In this document: one piece after another, positions 49,681 through 61,500 of the stretch
How positions within the stretch are numbered: position 1 is the first letter of the stretch
Layout of the letters: each line of letters starts with the position of its first letter
Origin: Lingula anatina
Lineage: Eukaryota > Brachiopoda > Lingulata > Lingulida > Lingulidae
Reading direction: 5' to 3'
DNA: 64,000 bases
Assembly: GCF_001039355.2 (NCBI RefSeq)
Contig: NW_019774992.1
Coordinates: forward strand, 343,958 to 407,957
The notes under the pieces: model-generated
Told to the model about the DNA's origin: nothing
The model's database searches: none
Seen by the model: only the letters and a program-made list of their open reading frames with translations
Program-made: the position numbers and the translations under genes

Positions 49681-50630
49681 CTAAAACTCGGAGTTAAAAT
49701 AATTGCTCAACAATGAGAAAAACATCACAGCGTAGGTCAACCCTGAAAGTCGTGTCCCAAGTGACGTCCCGCCACCAGGTGTCGCAGGTGTCGTGTATCG
49801 GCAGACGACAGTGTTGTCATACAGCAGGGAGCTTGTCCAGATGAACTTGGACTGACCCCAAGAGATGGTCTGAGGGTTTCTCCCTTCCCCTTCCTGGGGC
49901 GGAACCCCCCAACCCACCACGTCGTCCGTGAACTCAGTGGCGGAGACCCAGGTATCGTCGGTGATGAAATTTTTGGTCCACCTGCGGAGTGAAACGGAAA
50001 TATGTACGGTTCAGTAGAATAAATTCGAATAAATTATTACCTAAAGCACCTGAAGTTACACATGGATAACGTGGTAATATGGAACACAGTCTCTAAACTA
50101 AAAATTGTTGAATAAGGAAAAAAAAAGGACGTGGAAAAAGAACAGTGACTGAATGGGTGAACTGAATGATGGGAACGAAAAAACTTCAGATATCAAAACA
50201 ATCTGACTGACAGTTTTTCATACTCCGAAGATTTATTGCCTATCATTTAAGAAATCATCAGGAAGATTGGCTAAATACAGTTAAATGTTCAACTGAAAGG
50301 GTAGGGAAGAAGTAACGAGTCCATTGCCAGTTATCTGGCTGGGTGAAGTACTCTGATACTGTTCAAATAACCCCAAGAAAATTCCCCATAGGTCAGTTTT
50401 ATTAACGTTCACCAAGGCAGTGTACCAAATATGAGGAGGAGATTAAATATTGTACCAATTATCTGGCATGGTGAAGTGCTCGCCACGGCAAGTGGTCCAA
50501 GGTTTCGGCCCCGAGGTACAGTTCAGGTCTATTGGACCCCTGAAGAACGTCTTGCATTTCCACGCTGAGCTGGTAACCGTGCCTTAACATAAAATATATT
50601 GTTTAAAACTCTCGGATTAAGTTTATACGA

Positions 50631-50679
<49 letters not shown>

Positions 50680-52242
50680 GAAGAAGAAGAAGAAGAATGT
50701 CCATTTAATACGAACAAATTTCAAGGTGGTGCATCAGGGGAATTAGACTGGACTACAGCTGACGCCAGACAATACGACTGACCTACCCTCTACCAGGGCG
50801 ACTGATAGATTTTTACGGATATTCACAGATATGTCTCTAGCTAGATGACATATCTGTGAATATCCGTAAAAATCTTTCAGTCGCCCTGGTAGAGGGTACG
50901 ACTGACCCACGCTCGGCTGTCACCCACCCTGAGCTTCAGAGCTAACTTGACACTAACCTTTTCACTGTAGCCTATCTCCATCGTGTCAAGTAACCTCTGA
51001 CCAGATTCGAGTGCCCCCGCCGCCCGCCAATCAAATTTAAAGCCCGCACTCAATGACTCATTGAACGATCTAGCCAATGAACGCGAACGAGTCAAAGCGC
51101 GCTTTGTTCAAATCCGGACCAATCAAAGATAAGGCTGAATATCAGGGACTTGCCGTAACCTGTGGGCAGCACGCAAAATAAATCATCCCTCAGTAGATAA
51201 TGATGCAGGGCATCATACTCCTCTGGTTTCAATTCCGATATACTCCATGCTTTCTTTGTGTACGGTTATGCACTCGGAACTACTCGGATGTCTCCGCACT
51301 CGACAATAACTATGTTGTTAGTATGGAGCTTGCGGAATCAGCCGAGGATTGCCGATTGACGATCAACCAATCAGCGTTTTCACCAAACTTTGGTGAAAAA
51401 TTTTGAAACATGGATTCGATTGGCTTATATAAAATAGGTCAAACTATTTTCGTCAGAGGTTACTTGACACGATGGAGATAGGCTACAGTGAAAAGGTTAG
51501 TGTCAAGTNGGACTTTACGACATTCGGCTTGAAGGCTTTAACCACTTGTTATAGTTTATTTTTGCATTGTATTGGATTAATGTGGCAGTCCAAGGTTGTC
51601 CTAGGTGGTTTTCAAGTTTATGCACCCGGTTTTAATATCATTTAGCGATTTTACGACAATCGTTTACTATCCAATCAAAGTGACAGCCGAGCGTGGACTG
51701 ACCTAGCATTTTGTACGTAAAATAAGAAAAAATGCTATGACATGGAGGTATGGTAATTAAGGCCAAGCTAACCCCTACCCTTTGCACAGCTGTACCCTTT
51801 CGCAAACCAAACAAAAAACAAACAAATAAATTAATATACAGTAAGTACAAAGTTGCGCGACCCTCCCGTTCAGTCGCGCTTCAAACCTCGACTCTGTACC
51901 ACATTAACTGGCCTCCGGCACGCACTCACCGTCATCAAGGACGACCCGTATCCCGCCGTCCCCGACTTGAGTATTATTGTGCTCCAGAGCAGTTAGGTTG
52001 TCAGCGTAATCCGCCGCCCAGATGGCGAACACGTTCCCCCCGCCATCATCCACGTCGAAGCTTACTGCAATGGCGACGTGCGGCTTCATAAGCGTGTCTT
52101 CTGCGATGAATTCTCCATTCACGTAAAAGCGAAAATAGTTGTCGACGTATACGTGTCCAGAGACGGTTTTAGCCTCTGAGGTAGACAGCCCCACATGTAT
52201 TAGGATAATACTAAATAGAACCACTTTCGTAAATAGGCGCAT
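49681..52242 (-). CDS. Small secreted, possibly GPI-anchored protein, copy 2
   Basis: Three exons, minus: 51930-52242, 50456-50582, 49681-49981 (741 nt, 246 aa), same phases as copy 1. The ATG at 52242 opens a signal peptide (MRLFTKVVLFSIILIHVG); an ATG 60 bp upstream would place charged residues first and is less likely. The domain reads KTVSGHVYVDNYFRFYVNGE and NVFAIWAADYADNL. The same four Cys positions are kept in exons 2 and 3. Exon 3 ends differently (LLSNYFNSEF), making the C-terminus 4 residues longer and less typical of a GPI signal. Intron 1 is enlarged by a microsatellite, a perfect hairpin and a transposon-like inverted repeat (50632-51705). It is the most divergent of the three copies in exon 1. 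Confidence 0.87.
50632..50697. repeat. (AAT)n(AAG)n microsatellite
   Basis: About 16 AAT units followed by six AAG units, at the 5' side of exon 2 of copy 2 (in its intron 1). Confidence 0.95.
50784..50898. mobile_element. Compact hairpin element, 52-bp arms
   Basis: The arms TACCCTCTACCAGGGCGACT.. and ..AGTCGCCCTGGTAGAGGGTA are reverse complements across about 52 bp with one or two mismatches, around a loop of about 10 bp (TCTAGCTAGA, itself a palindrome). A minimal foldback transposon or a stem-loop RNA source. Confidence 0.85.
50899..51705. mobile_element. Inverted-repeat element with one undetermined base
   Basis: Left 50901-50923 (GACTGACCCACGCTCGGCTG) is the inverse of right 51681-51703. 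Left 50945-51003 (around GACACTAACCTTTTCACTGT) is the inverse of 51457-51507. The right arm is interrupted by an N at 51509 and about 150 bp of extra sequence. The centre holds several CCAAT/ATTGG motifs and a TTTTCACCAAACTTTGGTGA palindrome near 51378. No transposase. Probably a non-autonomous DNA transposon, possibly misassembled at the N. Confidence 0.6.
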
Positions 52243-53485
52243 TCTTCCCGTCTCCACACGCTCGTTTATTTCACTATATGTCAAGTCAAAGTCTAGGCAC
52301 AAGAAAAGCCCACTTGGATGCTCATTTGCATGAGAGACGTAATCTCGTCACAGCCAACCATATTTTGAATAAAATATAACAATGTAAATATTTAATACAT
52401 TTCAGGCACCTGGCAAGAGGGGGGTTCGAGGGTTCGAAAGAAACCCCCTTTTTGTTGGAGAAAGGTCCACTCTAGGTAAATTTTATCCAGGTAAACGTGG
52501 GTTTCACGAAATAAAGGCCTACATTTTCCGAAAAAGAATCCCCTTTTTCAATTGCTGGCTACGGGCCTGCATCTTGTATTGGAATATCCATTTCAAAATA
52601 ACTATAATTTAGGTGTTGTTCCGCCCCATTTAATGCGTGGTAGCTGCAATTTTGATGTAAATGATAGATGACACTGACCACTTGATTCCACACTGCATGC
52701 GTATATATATAGATATATATATCAGACAAAAGGGGAACATACAGTTGACACAATAGTGTCCTTTGTATGCTCTCCGCGTTTATGACAGCGTTTTAACAAA
52801 TGGATTTTGAAAATCTAAGGCATTTACTCCAGTTTTTTTCTCTTATATGAAAATTATAATATATTTGAAGTTATCAACTTAAAGCACATGTATTATTCAG
52901 TTTTCTTAAAATAAGACGTACCGGTATATGTGAGCTCCACATTTATTTACCAAACTAAGTGAAGGCTAAGTTTTTTCTAGGTTTTCGTAGATTTTCTCCC
53001 TTAATGACGTAGGTAATCGTTTTGATATACAAGACAATTCTGCGTAATTTCTTTATTCCTGCCTTTTATTTTCTGGTTAGACAAGTACATGTACATGTAT
53101 ATGTGAGGCTGACATTGTGCTAGACTTATTTACTTGGTTTTTGTCGTTGGTCCGAACCACATTTTTATAAAGATGCTTATTCGTGACAACAATAAACAAA
53201 TATTATGAGTAGAAAGTAACTGCAGCCGTTCACGCCACCGACTCATGTTTGGTCCACTGCCTGCTGTCCAGTCTGTTACACAAGCGCAAACCAATACACA
53301 ATGGAGTACAGGTATACTAGCTCCCATAAAGTATGCGCACATGCACATAGGGACACACGCAAATGAGCCATCTCAAAAACGTGCGCAAGTGAAAACGGAC
53401 ACACAACAGCTGTGAAATGAATCCCTCAGTCGTCTTGGTATAGGGTCTGTGCACAGTAGATGAAATCTGTACTAGAAGTCGAAAT
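52243..53485. other. Spacer between secreted-protein copies 2 and 3
   Basis: Contains the upstream region of copy 2, a GTAGCC-type repeat (52403-52570), an AT-rich tract with TATATA runs near 52700, and a TACATGTACATGTATATG palindromic run near 53086. It does not carry the flank duplicated downstream of copies 1 and 2. No gene recognised. Confidence 0.55.
52403..52570. repeat. GTAGCCAGGGGG-type dispersed repeat, copy 3
   Basis: It starts CAGGCACCTGGCAAGAGGGG and ends AATTGCTGGCTACGGGCCTG, in the same orientation as the 10517 copy and aligning with it nearly throughout. Confidence 0.8.
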
Positions 53486-55193
53486 TTAAAATAATTTGCT
53501 CAACAATGACAAAAACATCACAGCGTAGGTCAACCCTGAAAGTCGTGTCCTTTGTGACGTCCCGTCCCCAGTTGTCGCAGGTGTCGTGTATCGACAAATG
53601 ACAGTGTTGTCATACAGCAGGGAGCTTGTCCAGATGAACTTGGACTGACCCCAAGATATAGTCCGAGGGTTGATGCCCTCCCCTTCCTGTGGCGCTCGCC
53701 CCCACCCTACCTCTTGGTCCGTGAACTCGGTGGCGGAGACCCAGGTATCGTCCGCAGTGAAATTTTTGGTCCACCTGCGGAGTGAAGGGGAGAATTATAC
53801 TTCACATCAACTCTGCTAGAAATCAATACACTGAATTGCACAATTAAAAATTACATGTACATCAACAAATAAAGATTAATTTATAACACAGAGGAACTAC
53901 AAAATAGTATAAAATAAAGAAGGGTTGTAGAAAAAAGAAACAAGATGAACGAGAAAAACAGAATAAGGAAGAAAGAAAAAGGGTAACTAGGAAGAAGGAT
54001 TTTTCAGTTTTCAAGTAATCGTATCCATAGTGAATATACCTGGGCATAAGACAGTTTCATATATATTGCTTCTAACATTAAGCATATGAAAAACATTTGG
54101 ACTCAGAAAAGCATCGACAGAGTTGTTTTTCAGTTATCCTGTTAATCAAATTGTCAGCTAGTAAATATTTTAAAGATATGTAACACCATTCGGATACTTT
54201 CCAAATACCCCTAAAATGTCCCTATAGTCCAGCTTAACGTTCACCGAGGCAGTATACCGATACCTTGTGTAATAAGTGAGAGGAGGATAGGAGTATCGTA
54301 CCAGTTTTCTGGCATGGTGAAGTGCTCGCCACGGCAAGTGGTCCAAGGTTTCGGGCCCGAGGCACAGTTCAGGTCTATTGGACCCCTGAAGAACGTCTTA
54401 CATTTCCACGCTGAGCTGGTAACCGTGCCTTAACATAAAATATATTGTTGAAAACTCTTGGATTAAGTTTATACGAGTACAAATTATTACGATTACTGTA
54501 GGGGAGACCGGGGCTAGTTGGACCCCGGGGTAAGTTGGCCCCCCGTCAAGTCTCTTTAATAAAGTTACTTTAAGATGCTAAATTATTTCATTTGGACTCA
54601 CTGCCGACGCTTTCTTAGCACTATTGGATACGGTCACTTTACAAAATGATGTGATCAATTCTTTTACCCCATAGTTACTTGTTCATAAATTGATGGGGGG
54701 GGGGGGCAACTTACCCCGGGGTCCAACTAGCCCTGGTCTCCCCTATGTCAATCTAGTACTAACATTTTAACTGTGGGTGTATGTTTGAATTAAAGAGAGC
54801 GTATACAGGTACCACAGAAGAGGGTACACAATACAATAGTAAATATTTGCATCGATTTCTTTACTCCTGTTTACACATTTCATATTTACAGTAATCTCAC
54901 TCTTTACGGGACTACATTTAGTTCACCTCTGCATACTATATCTTAGGTCAGGCGATGATGCCAATTTCTCTCTAGCGTAACGAGATTCAGTATATACAGT
55001 TGTACAGTACATTGAACTCTTGCATTCAACGAAGCTGGAGTTGATATATGTATATGTAAAAAACATTATCACATTCCTCGCGTTAGGTAGGGGCATGAAG
55101 TAGACCTATCTACGGCTGACACATGTCAAATAGGTAACAACGGAGAATGCTTCGATATAAAGTTCAATTTTTAAAAGTCTAGAGCCCATCGAA

Positions 55194-55248
<55 letters not shown>

Positions 55249-55630
55249 GAATAACTGTCGTTGTGACCTAAGCCGCCCTTCCCCCTCTGTTCCAAAACTC
55301 GGGACCACGCTCACCGTCATCAAGGATCATTCTTAGCCCGCCGTCTCCCACTTGGGTGTCATTGTACTCCAGAGTTGTCAGGTTATCCGCGTTGTCCGCT
55401 GCCCAAATGGCGAACACGTTCTCTCCGCCATCCTCCACCTCGAAGCTGACGGCGGTGGCGGTATGGGGAATAAACAGAGTGTCGTCTGCTATGAATCCCC
55501 CGTTTACGTACAGTTTAAAATAGTTGTCGACGTATACGTGACCAGAAACGGTTTTAGTTTCTGAGAAATTCACTCCCACTAGTGCCAAATAAATTAATAG
55601 AATTGCAGTCACTGTTCTCAGAACAGGCAT
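53486..55630 (-). CDS. Small secreted, possibly GPI-anchored protein, copy 3
   Basis: Three exons, minus: 55315-55630, 54302-54428, 53486-53774 (732 nt, 243 aa), the same exon lengths as copy 1. Exon 1 differs from copy 1 at few positions, and introns align too, so copies 1 and 3 are the closest pair. The signal peptide, KTVSGHVYVDNYFKLYVNGG, WKCKTFF, DLNCASGPKPW and the C-terminal hydrophobic tail (LSLLSKLF) are all kept. Changes in exon 3 lie mainly in the Gly-rich linker before the tail. Intron 1 carries a MITE (54500-54744) absent from copy 1. Function unknown, as for copy 1. Confidence 0.88.
54500..54744. mobile_element. MITE with 38-bp terminal inverted repeats
   Basis: AGGGGAGACCGGGGCTAGTT at the left is mirrored by AACTAGCCCTGGTCTCCCCT at the right, and both continue GGACCCCGGGGTAAGTTG inward, with one mismatch. 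The core of about 170 bp is AT-rich and non-coding. Compared with the empty site in copy 1 (about 47251-47271) it inserted at a TA. Confidence 0.9.
55192..55249. repeat. (AAAT)n microsatellite
   Basis: About 14 near-perfect units, 65 bp 3' of exon 1 of secreted-protein copy 3. Confidence 0.95.
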
Positions 55631-56977
55631 GATTTGTGTCGTCTTCCTGTCGTGCACGGTGATTTACTCTGATTTGACTCATTGCCTTGGCATTAAAAAT
55701 GATCTCTTTTGCATGAGTGACGTCAGCTCACCACAGAGCCTCGTTCTCGCAAATAGCATCGATGAGTCTCAAAGAATTCCTGCGGGCAACCATATAAGTA
55801 TTTAGTCTGTAATTATCTGATTGATTCTACATTTGAATTTTCATTTGAATAGCTGACGGCTATTACGGGTCTGGTCCTCTGATGAAATTCGGTCCCCGAG
55901 CTCTACATGTAGGCCTAATCTGGCGCCTACAGGCGCTGTCGTTCACCCATTTGATATCACAAGGGCCTCTAGTACTGCACATGTATTCCAAAGATATCTA
56001 CATTTTTTGGAGTATACACTATAGTATAGCATACACAATTCCAAATCCCAAACAGTTTTCTGGGCTGGCTCTGTACTGGCCCCAAATCTTGAAAACTTAA
56101 AAAATTTAAACACAACTAAAAATGCAGATGTACTAGTACGCTGTACACTGAATATTAATTTATATAGAAGTGCATTTCATTTATTGGAATTCAATTTCCC
56201 TATAATATTTTCTATTAAAATCGCTATTGAAGACTATCCTTAATTGCAAATGTACAATGTCTAATTTTTACTAAGTAACAGTAGATGTATGATTTTGCAA
56301 ACTGTGGAATTTGCTACTGTTTTCTTTGTTCCCAGGTTTAACAAAACACATCCATATTACCGGTCCTTTTGCTAAATACATGTCTTGTTTATATATATTT
56401 ATATTTAAAAATATTGGGTATGCTTAAGCGGTTTCTGGCTTTCGATATATAAAATCGAACACATGAACTGAATTTTAATACCATCTACGGCACTTGGAAA
56501 ACACAAGGTCCCAAGTATAAGAAAGTTTCTTCCAAATTATATGTTCCCCTCAACAGTAATTAGTACATAAGTGTATAAGCAATCGAATCTCAATATTACT
56601 GCCATCACCTCTCTTCCACCCTTCAAATATTCAAATATTCCTTTTATGTAATATATACCTTTGTTTTATAACAGTAAGCCAATGTATATTGTATATTAAT
56701 ATGATTTTGCACCTTGGAGTGTATAAATAAATCTGTCTTGATAGGTATATGCTATACAAATCATTACTTATTAATAATTAAAACAGTTTAGGCCCAGCTT
56801 ATCATGACATTTAGAACTCAGGCAGTTGCCATGCAGAGCCGTCTGGTGGTAATTTTCTAGAATTGTGTGTTAAGGGTACTTTACAGACCAGGTATAGGCG
56901 ATATGTTATAGACAATTTCAAGAATTAAGTAACGCATATTCTGTTCAGATTGTTGAATTGTTCTCGAGCCATCGTGG
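55631..56977. other. Spacer between secreted-protein copy 3 and NRF-6-like copy B
   Basis: Begins with the copy 3 upstream region (TTGCATGAGTGACGTCAGC near 55711, shared with copy 1). The rest is AT-rich unique sequence including the 3' UTR of NRF-6-like copy B. No gene, RNA or foldback recognised. Confidence 0.55.
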
Positions 56978-58539
56978 TTATTTCTTTAACAATATCTTCT
57001 CCACACCGAGCATGGGAACCTCGAAAAGGAGAGAGGCGACCAGACCGGCCACATAGGATAGGACCAGGAAGGCAGTAAAAAAGATCGTCTGAAATGGTAA
57101 AAATAGATACTTTCAAGGTTTGCCATCATGATGAAATTAACTAGACTTTTGTTCCGTTTTATAAACAAGTACTGCATTATAGTTACAGGTACATGTATGT
57201 CACATTTTACACTGTATAGAATATCTATAGAAAATGAATTAATGTGAAGCTATACCCAGATGCAGGAGGATTTAACACCAAATTCCGTACAACGCCTGCA
57301 CCATGAGCCTTTTTTGTCTCCTTTCCAATGTTCGCTTCACTGCTTACATCTTCGGTTATTTCCGTCAATCTTCGGACTCACCTGACTGAAGTCGGACACA
57401 GTGATGTTGGTGGTCCGGCCGCCCCACACGTAGACGACCTGGATGTAACTATGGACGAGGTAGACTGCATACGTCAGACGACCCAGTGGTACCCATGGTG
57501 ACCAGGACAAGATGGTGTTGATGAAACCTTGAAAATTCAAGCGGTAGTTTTACTTCTAAAATTGTCTAAATGTTTAAATCGACATGATATCACGCACGTG
57601 CACGCGCGCACGCACGCGCACGCACACACACACAAAGATAGATAGACATAGGGCCAGATAGCCAATAAGACAGGGACACAGACAGGGGCATGTAAAACAG
57701 ACAGATAGAGAAAGATGACTGGTCAACCGACTGCCAGACAGCGAGGCAGACAAGTACATGTACTAGTACCCTACCTCCGTATCCCGTGGCACAGGCCACT
57801 ATGATCCACCCCAGGGCCGCTGCCCACAAGGGCTTGGTGACCACGGTGTAAGCAATATTGGGTTCCAGCTCCCAGTAACCGTTCTTCACTTCATCATATT
57901 TCACATACACTATTACGGTGACTAGACTTACAGACAGGAACCAACCCAGGGCAACAACGGCCTGAAAACAGTTTAAAAATAATATTATCTAAAAAAATAC
58001 TGATTAAGATAGTAAATATAATGTTTAGGTTAAGAACCAGAAAGTACTTTTAAATTTTGCACGTCAAGACGCATATTCTACAAAATGACGCCAAATGACG
58101 TCAGAAGTCTAGTAGGCTACGAGCTGTCCCACCAGGCGCGTGCAAACGCGATACCTTATTGCTCTTACCTTATGCATTTTCAGCTTTAGGTCAGTTTTGT
58201 ACAGTATATATCCCACCACGAGCCCCACTAGGTACGGACCCACGCGGCACCAGGGAAGCATGTAGTAGTCAGTTAAAAACTTCCTCCTGGAATTCGAGAA
58301 TTAGTTAAGCCTCATACAACATTCAATAAAGCAACATATCAGACCTGGAGATTATTTATTTATTGATTCCCTGGCGAGAGTTTATTTACTCAAAATGAAA
58401 GTAGAAAAGATCCATGAACAGGTTGATGGTGAAGTAAATTTATTTTGAAGCAGTTGGATTTAAAGCTACAATTTTACTAAAAACAGCTTATGCCACACTT
58501 TTTTTTACCAAATAGGTTAATAGATACTGACATTACAAA

Positions 58540-58582
<43 letters not shown>

Positions 58583-61500
58583 AATTGAATACATAAAATC
58601 AGTTAATTAATAAAAAATAGAAAATAAATTTAAAGATTAGAAAAGCACGCTGTTAGCGCAGACTATCTCCAAGGAGACTCCATTTTCCTCTTCACATAAT
58701 TACTTATTAACCAAAAATTAGATAAAGATGAGATTATACACTATCAACTGATTGAAATGCGAAAGAGCACATTGAGCGTCAGCGGGAGGTGTTCAAGACA
58801 TAAATCACGATAGGATGGCAGCGTATTATTTTTCGCATTTTCCCCACAAAAATATGTTTTTATTTCATACTAGGCCACCTATTACTAGCGATTGCCCCCC
58901 TCTCCTTCTTGAGTACCGTGGGTCAGACTGCACACAAACACGCGCGCACACGCACGCACACGCACGCATATATTACTTACTCACTGAAATCCCCGCCTTT
59001 ATACAAAGCATCTAACGCATACCCGCCGGCCAGTCCATTTGCTACCAACCCAACGACAACAAAAATAACACCAACTACTGGTTTCCTAGAAATAAAGAAA
59101 TGTATTTTTACATTCTATCGATCTATCTACGCTTTGATATTGTGGCAACATTTTTCAATTACACTGTAGCAGTATATCGTATGTCATTGAAACTACAGGG
59201 TTGCTACTTAATATGGAATATTTTTTAACATTGTTATTTTTGAGTGCTGATTAAATTTTTTTGGCTTGAGTCATTAAAAAGGTATGTCACTGAGTGATAA
59301 AAACATCTAGTCTTCTGTTGTGAGATATTTTGGTCAATGATATCAAATGTGACATAAGATATCATTCAAAAGAAAAGAACACCCCCAGAAAACCATATCA
59401 AAAGTTTGATGTTAGTATTAATTTTAAGCTAAGATATTAAAGAAAATGATAGCCTCCGGACAGTGATATGTTACACAGTACAAGAACTCACTACAGTAAA
59501 TCATGAAAAGTCAGTAATTGCGGGTATGACCTCCAGCAGCCGCTGGCAGCACCCTCATCCTACATGGCATACCCTGCGACACGTTTTTTAAAGTTTGGAT
59601 GGGGATTTCAATCCACGCAGTGATATTTGCCTGTCGCAGTTCATCACTATTTACCGGCCGATTACCATAGCTATTAATTCTGTGAGTTACTTTTGCCCAA
59701 AGTTTTTCAATTGGGTTCATATCTGTAGAGTTTGCAGGCCAGGGCAGCTGCTGAACCCATTGGTTTTGAAGAAAAACAGTGATTCTGCAGCCTCGATGTG
59801 GGGTTGCGCAGTCGACTTGGCACTCAAAGTTGTTCCTGAAGATGACTCTTACCAATCAAAGCATTGTTTGCTGTAGAATGTCTCTGTGGGAATCCTGGAT
59901 GAGGTTGCCTCCTAGAAAAACCAACTGGTTCTGGGCACCAACATGAAATGCTCCCCAAACAGAGACGTTACCATCTCCTGCTTGCACCCTAGGCAGTACA
60001 CAATCATCGTTTTATGCCCCTCGTACACGTCGGTGGACACGGATTCGACCATCAACGCTAAAAAATCCATATCTGGCCTCATCACTGAAAACGACGTGAT
60101 TCCAGTGTTTTGGCTGCATACGCTCGTTGTCCCCAGCCCATTGCAGACGTCGCTGTATGTGACCTGCTGTTATCAGTGGTTTCCATACTGGCCTTCGTGC
60201 AAAATAACCGGCTTGCAGTAATCTCTTGTTCATGAGGGACCTTGAAACGGGCGTTTGAATGACATTCTGCCTCTCTTTTCTGAGGACACTGGTTGTCTTT
60301 GTACGACCAGCACGGTGTCCTCTCAGGAGAAGGCGATCCTGTCTTCTTGGTGTGATACGCGGACACCCTGGTCGAGGTATTTGAGTAGGTGCCCCTGTTA
60401 CAGCATTTCTTTGGAGGACTTTACAAACGGTTCCTGATAAATGTTGAATTACCTGGCAATGGCTGTCCGTTTCTGGTCATTTTCTCTGAGAGCAAGAATC
60501 CCATAATAAGATGCGTTGCTTAGGTGTCGAACCATATCTTCACTAAGGTACCTGTCAAGTTTCAGAGCGATCCCTTCGTTGCTTCTCTAAACACACTCCA
60601 AAGATTGACCAAACCCATGTGTTTTTATACAAGGGCAGAAATTGCCGAAAAGACCACCCCTCACATTTCTGACCACAGAACATGCAACTGCATGCATCAA
60701 TTGTTTCGAGAGTTGTGTGGTAATTAGGTAACACACCTGGCTACACATGGAGTGACGCCTCAGCTTTGGATTTTAAGTAGTTAGAGAGAAATTATATATT
60801 TTGTAAAAAATTTACTCGCCAAAAAATAATATTCCATATTAAGTGGTAACCCTGTATAACCAAATAGGGAGTAAGGAAAAAAATAATCAGAAACTGCAAG
60901 GTTATACGTCTGTGAAAGTAAAATAAAAGGTGAATTTAATCAAATGTGAAGACCTGATCCAGAAAAACGCAGAATAAAGATATGGACTTTTTTTGTTCCA
61001 TTTCCATTGCTATTCAATGTCCTTTGACATACATAATACTGAGAACATAATTACATGTACAAGATAGGCCTACATATAATCAGCACACTACTTAAAATTA
61101 GGTCACATAAATTGTAAAATCACTCCTTATTTGAAATTCTTATACTCATGGTGGATTTACCTATAATTCATTAAGAAAAGCGTTATATGAACCGGTCTCT
61201 ACTCACCAGAACAGTGGCAATATAAACAGCGGCGCAATCACGTAGAACTGGAAGTCGTTGGCCACATACCAACTAATGGGGAAACACTGCATAGAAATAT
61301 TAACTTTATGTATAGTATTTAATATTTAGTATAAATTTATAGTTTTATCACTGCATACATGTATCTTGTATAGCATCCTTAGCAACTGGCGACGAATATA
61401 GACCCTACATAGGCCTATAAAACTAGAAAAGCACTCCGAGAGCGCAGACCTTATTATTGATTGATTATTGATCCGGATCACCACCAAAAACTAACCCTCT

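Noticed and set aside
60082-60366. Open frames on both strands within 59.5-60.6 kb as separate genes
   Set aside because: They are alternative frames and the opposite strand of the broken Tc1 transposase.
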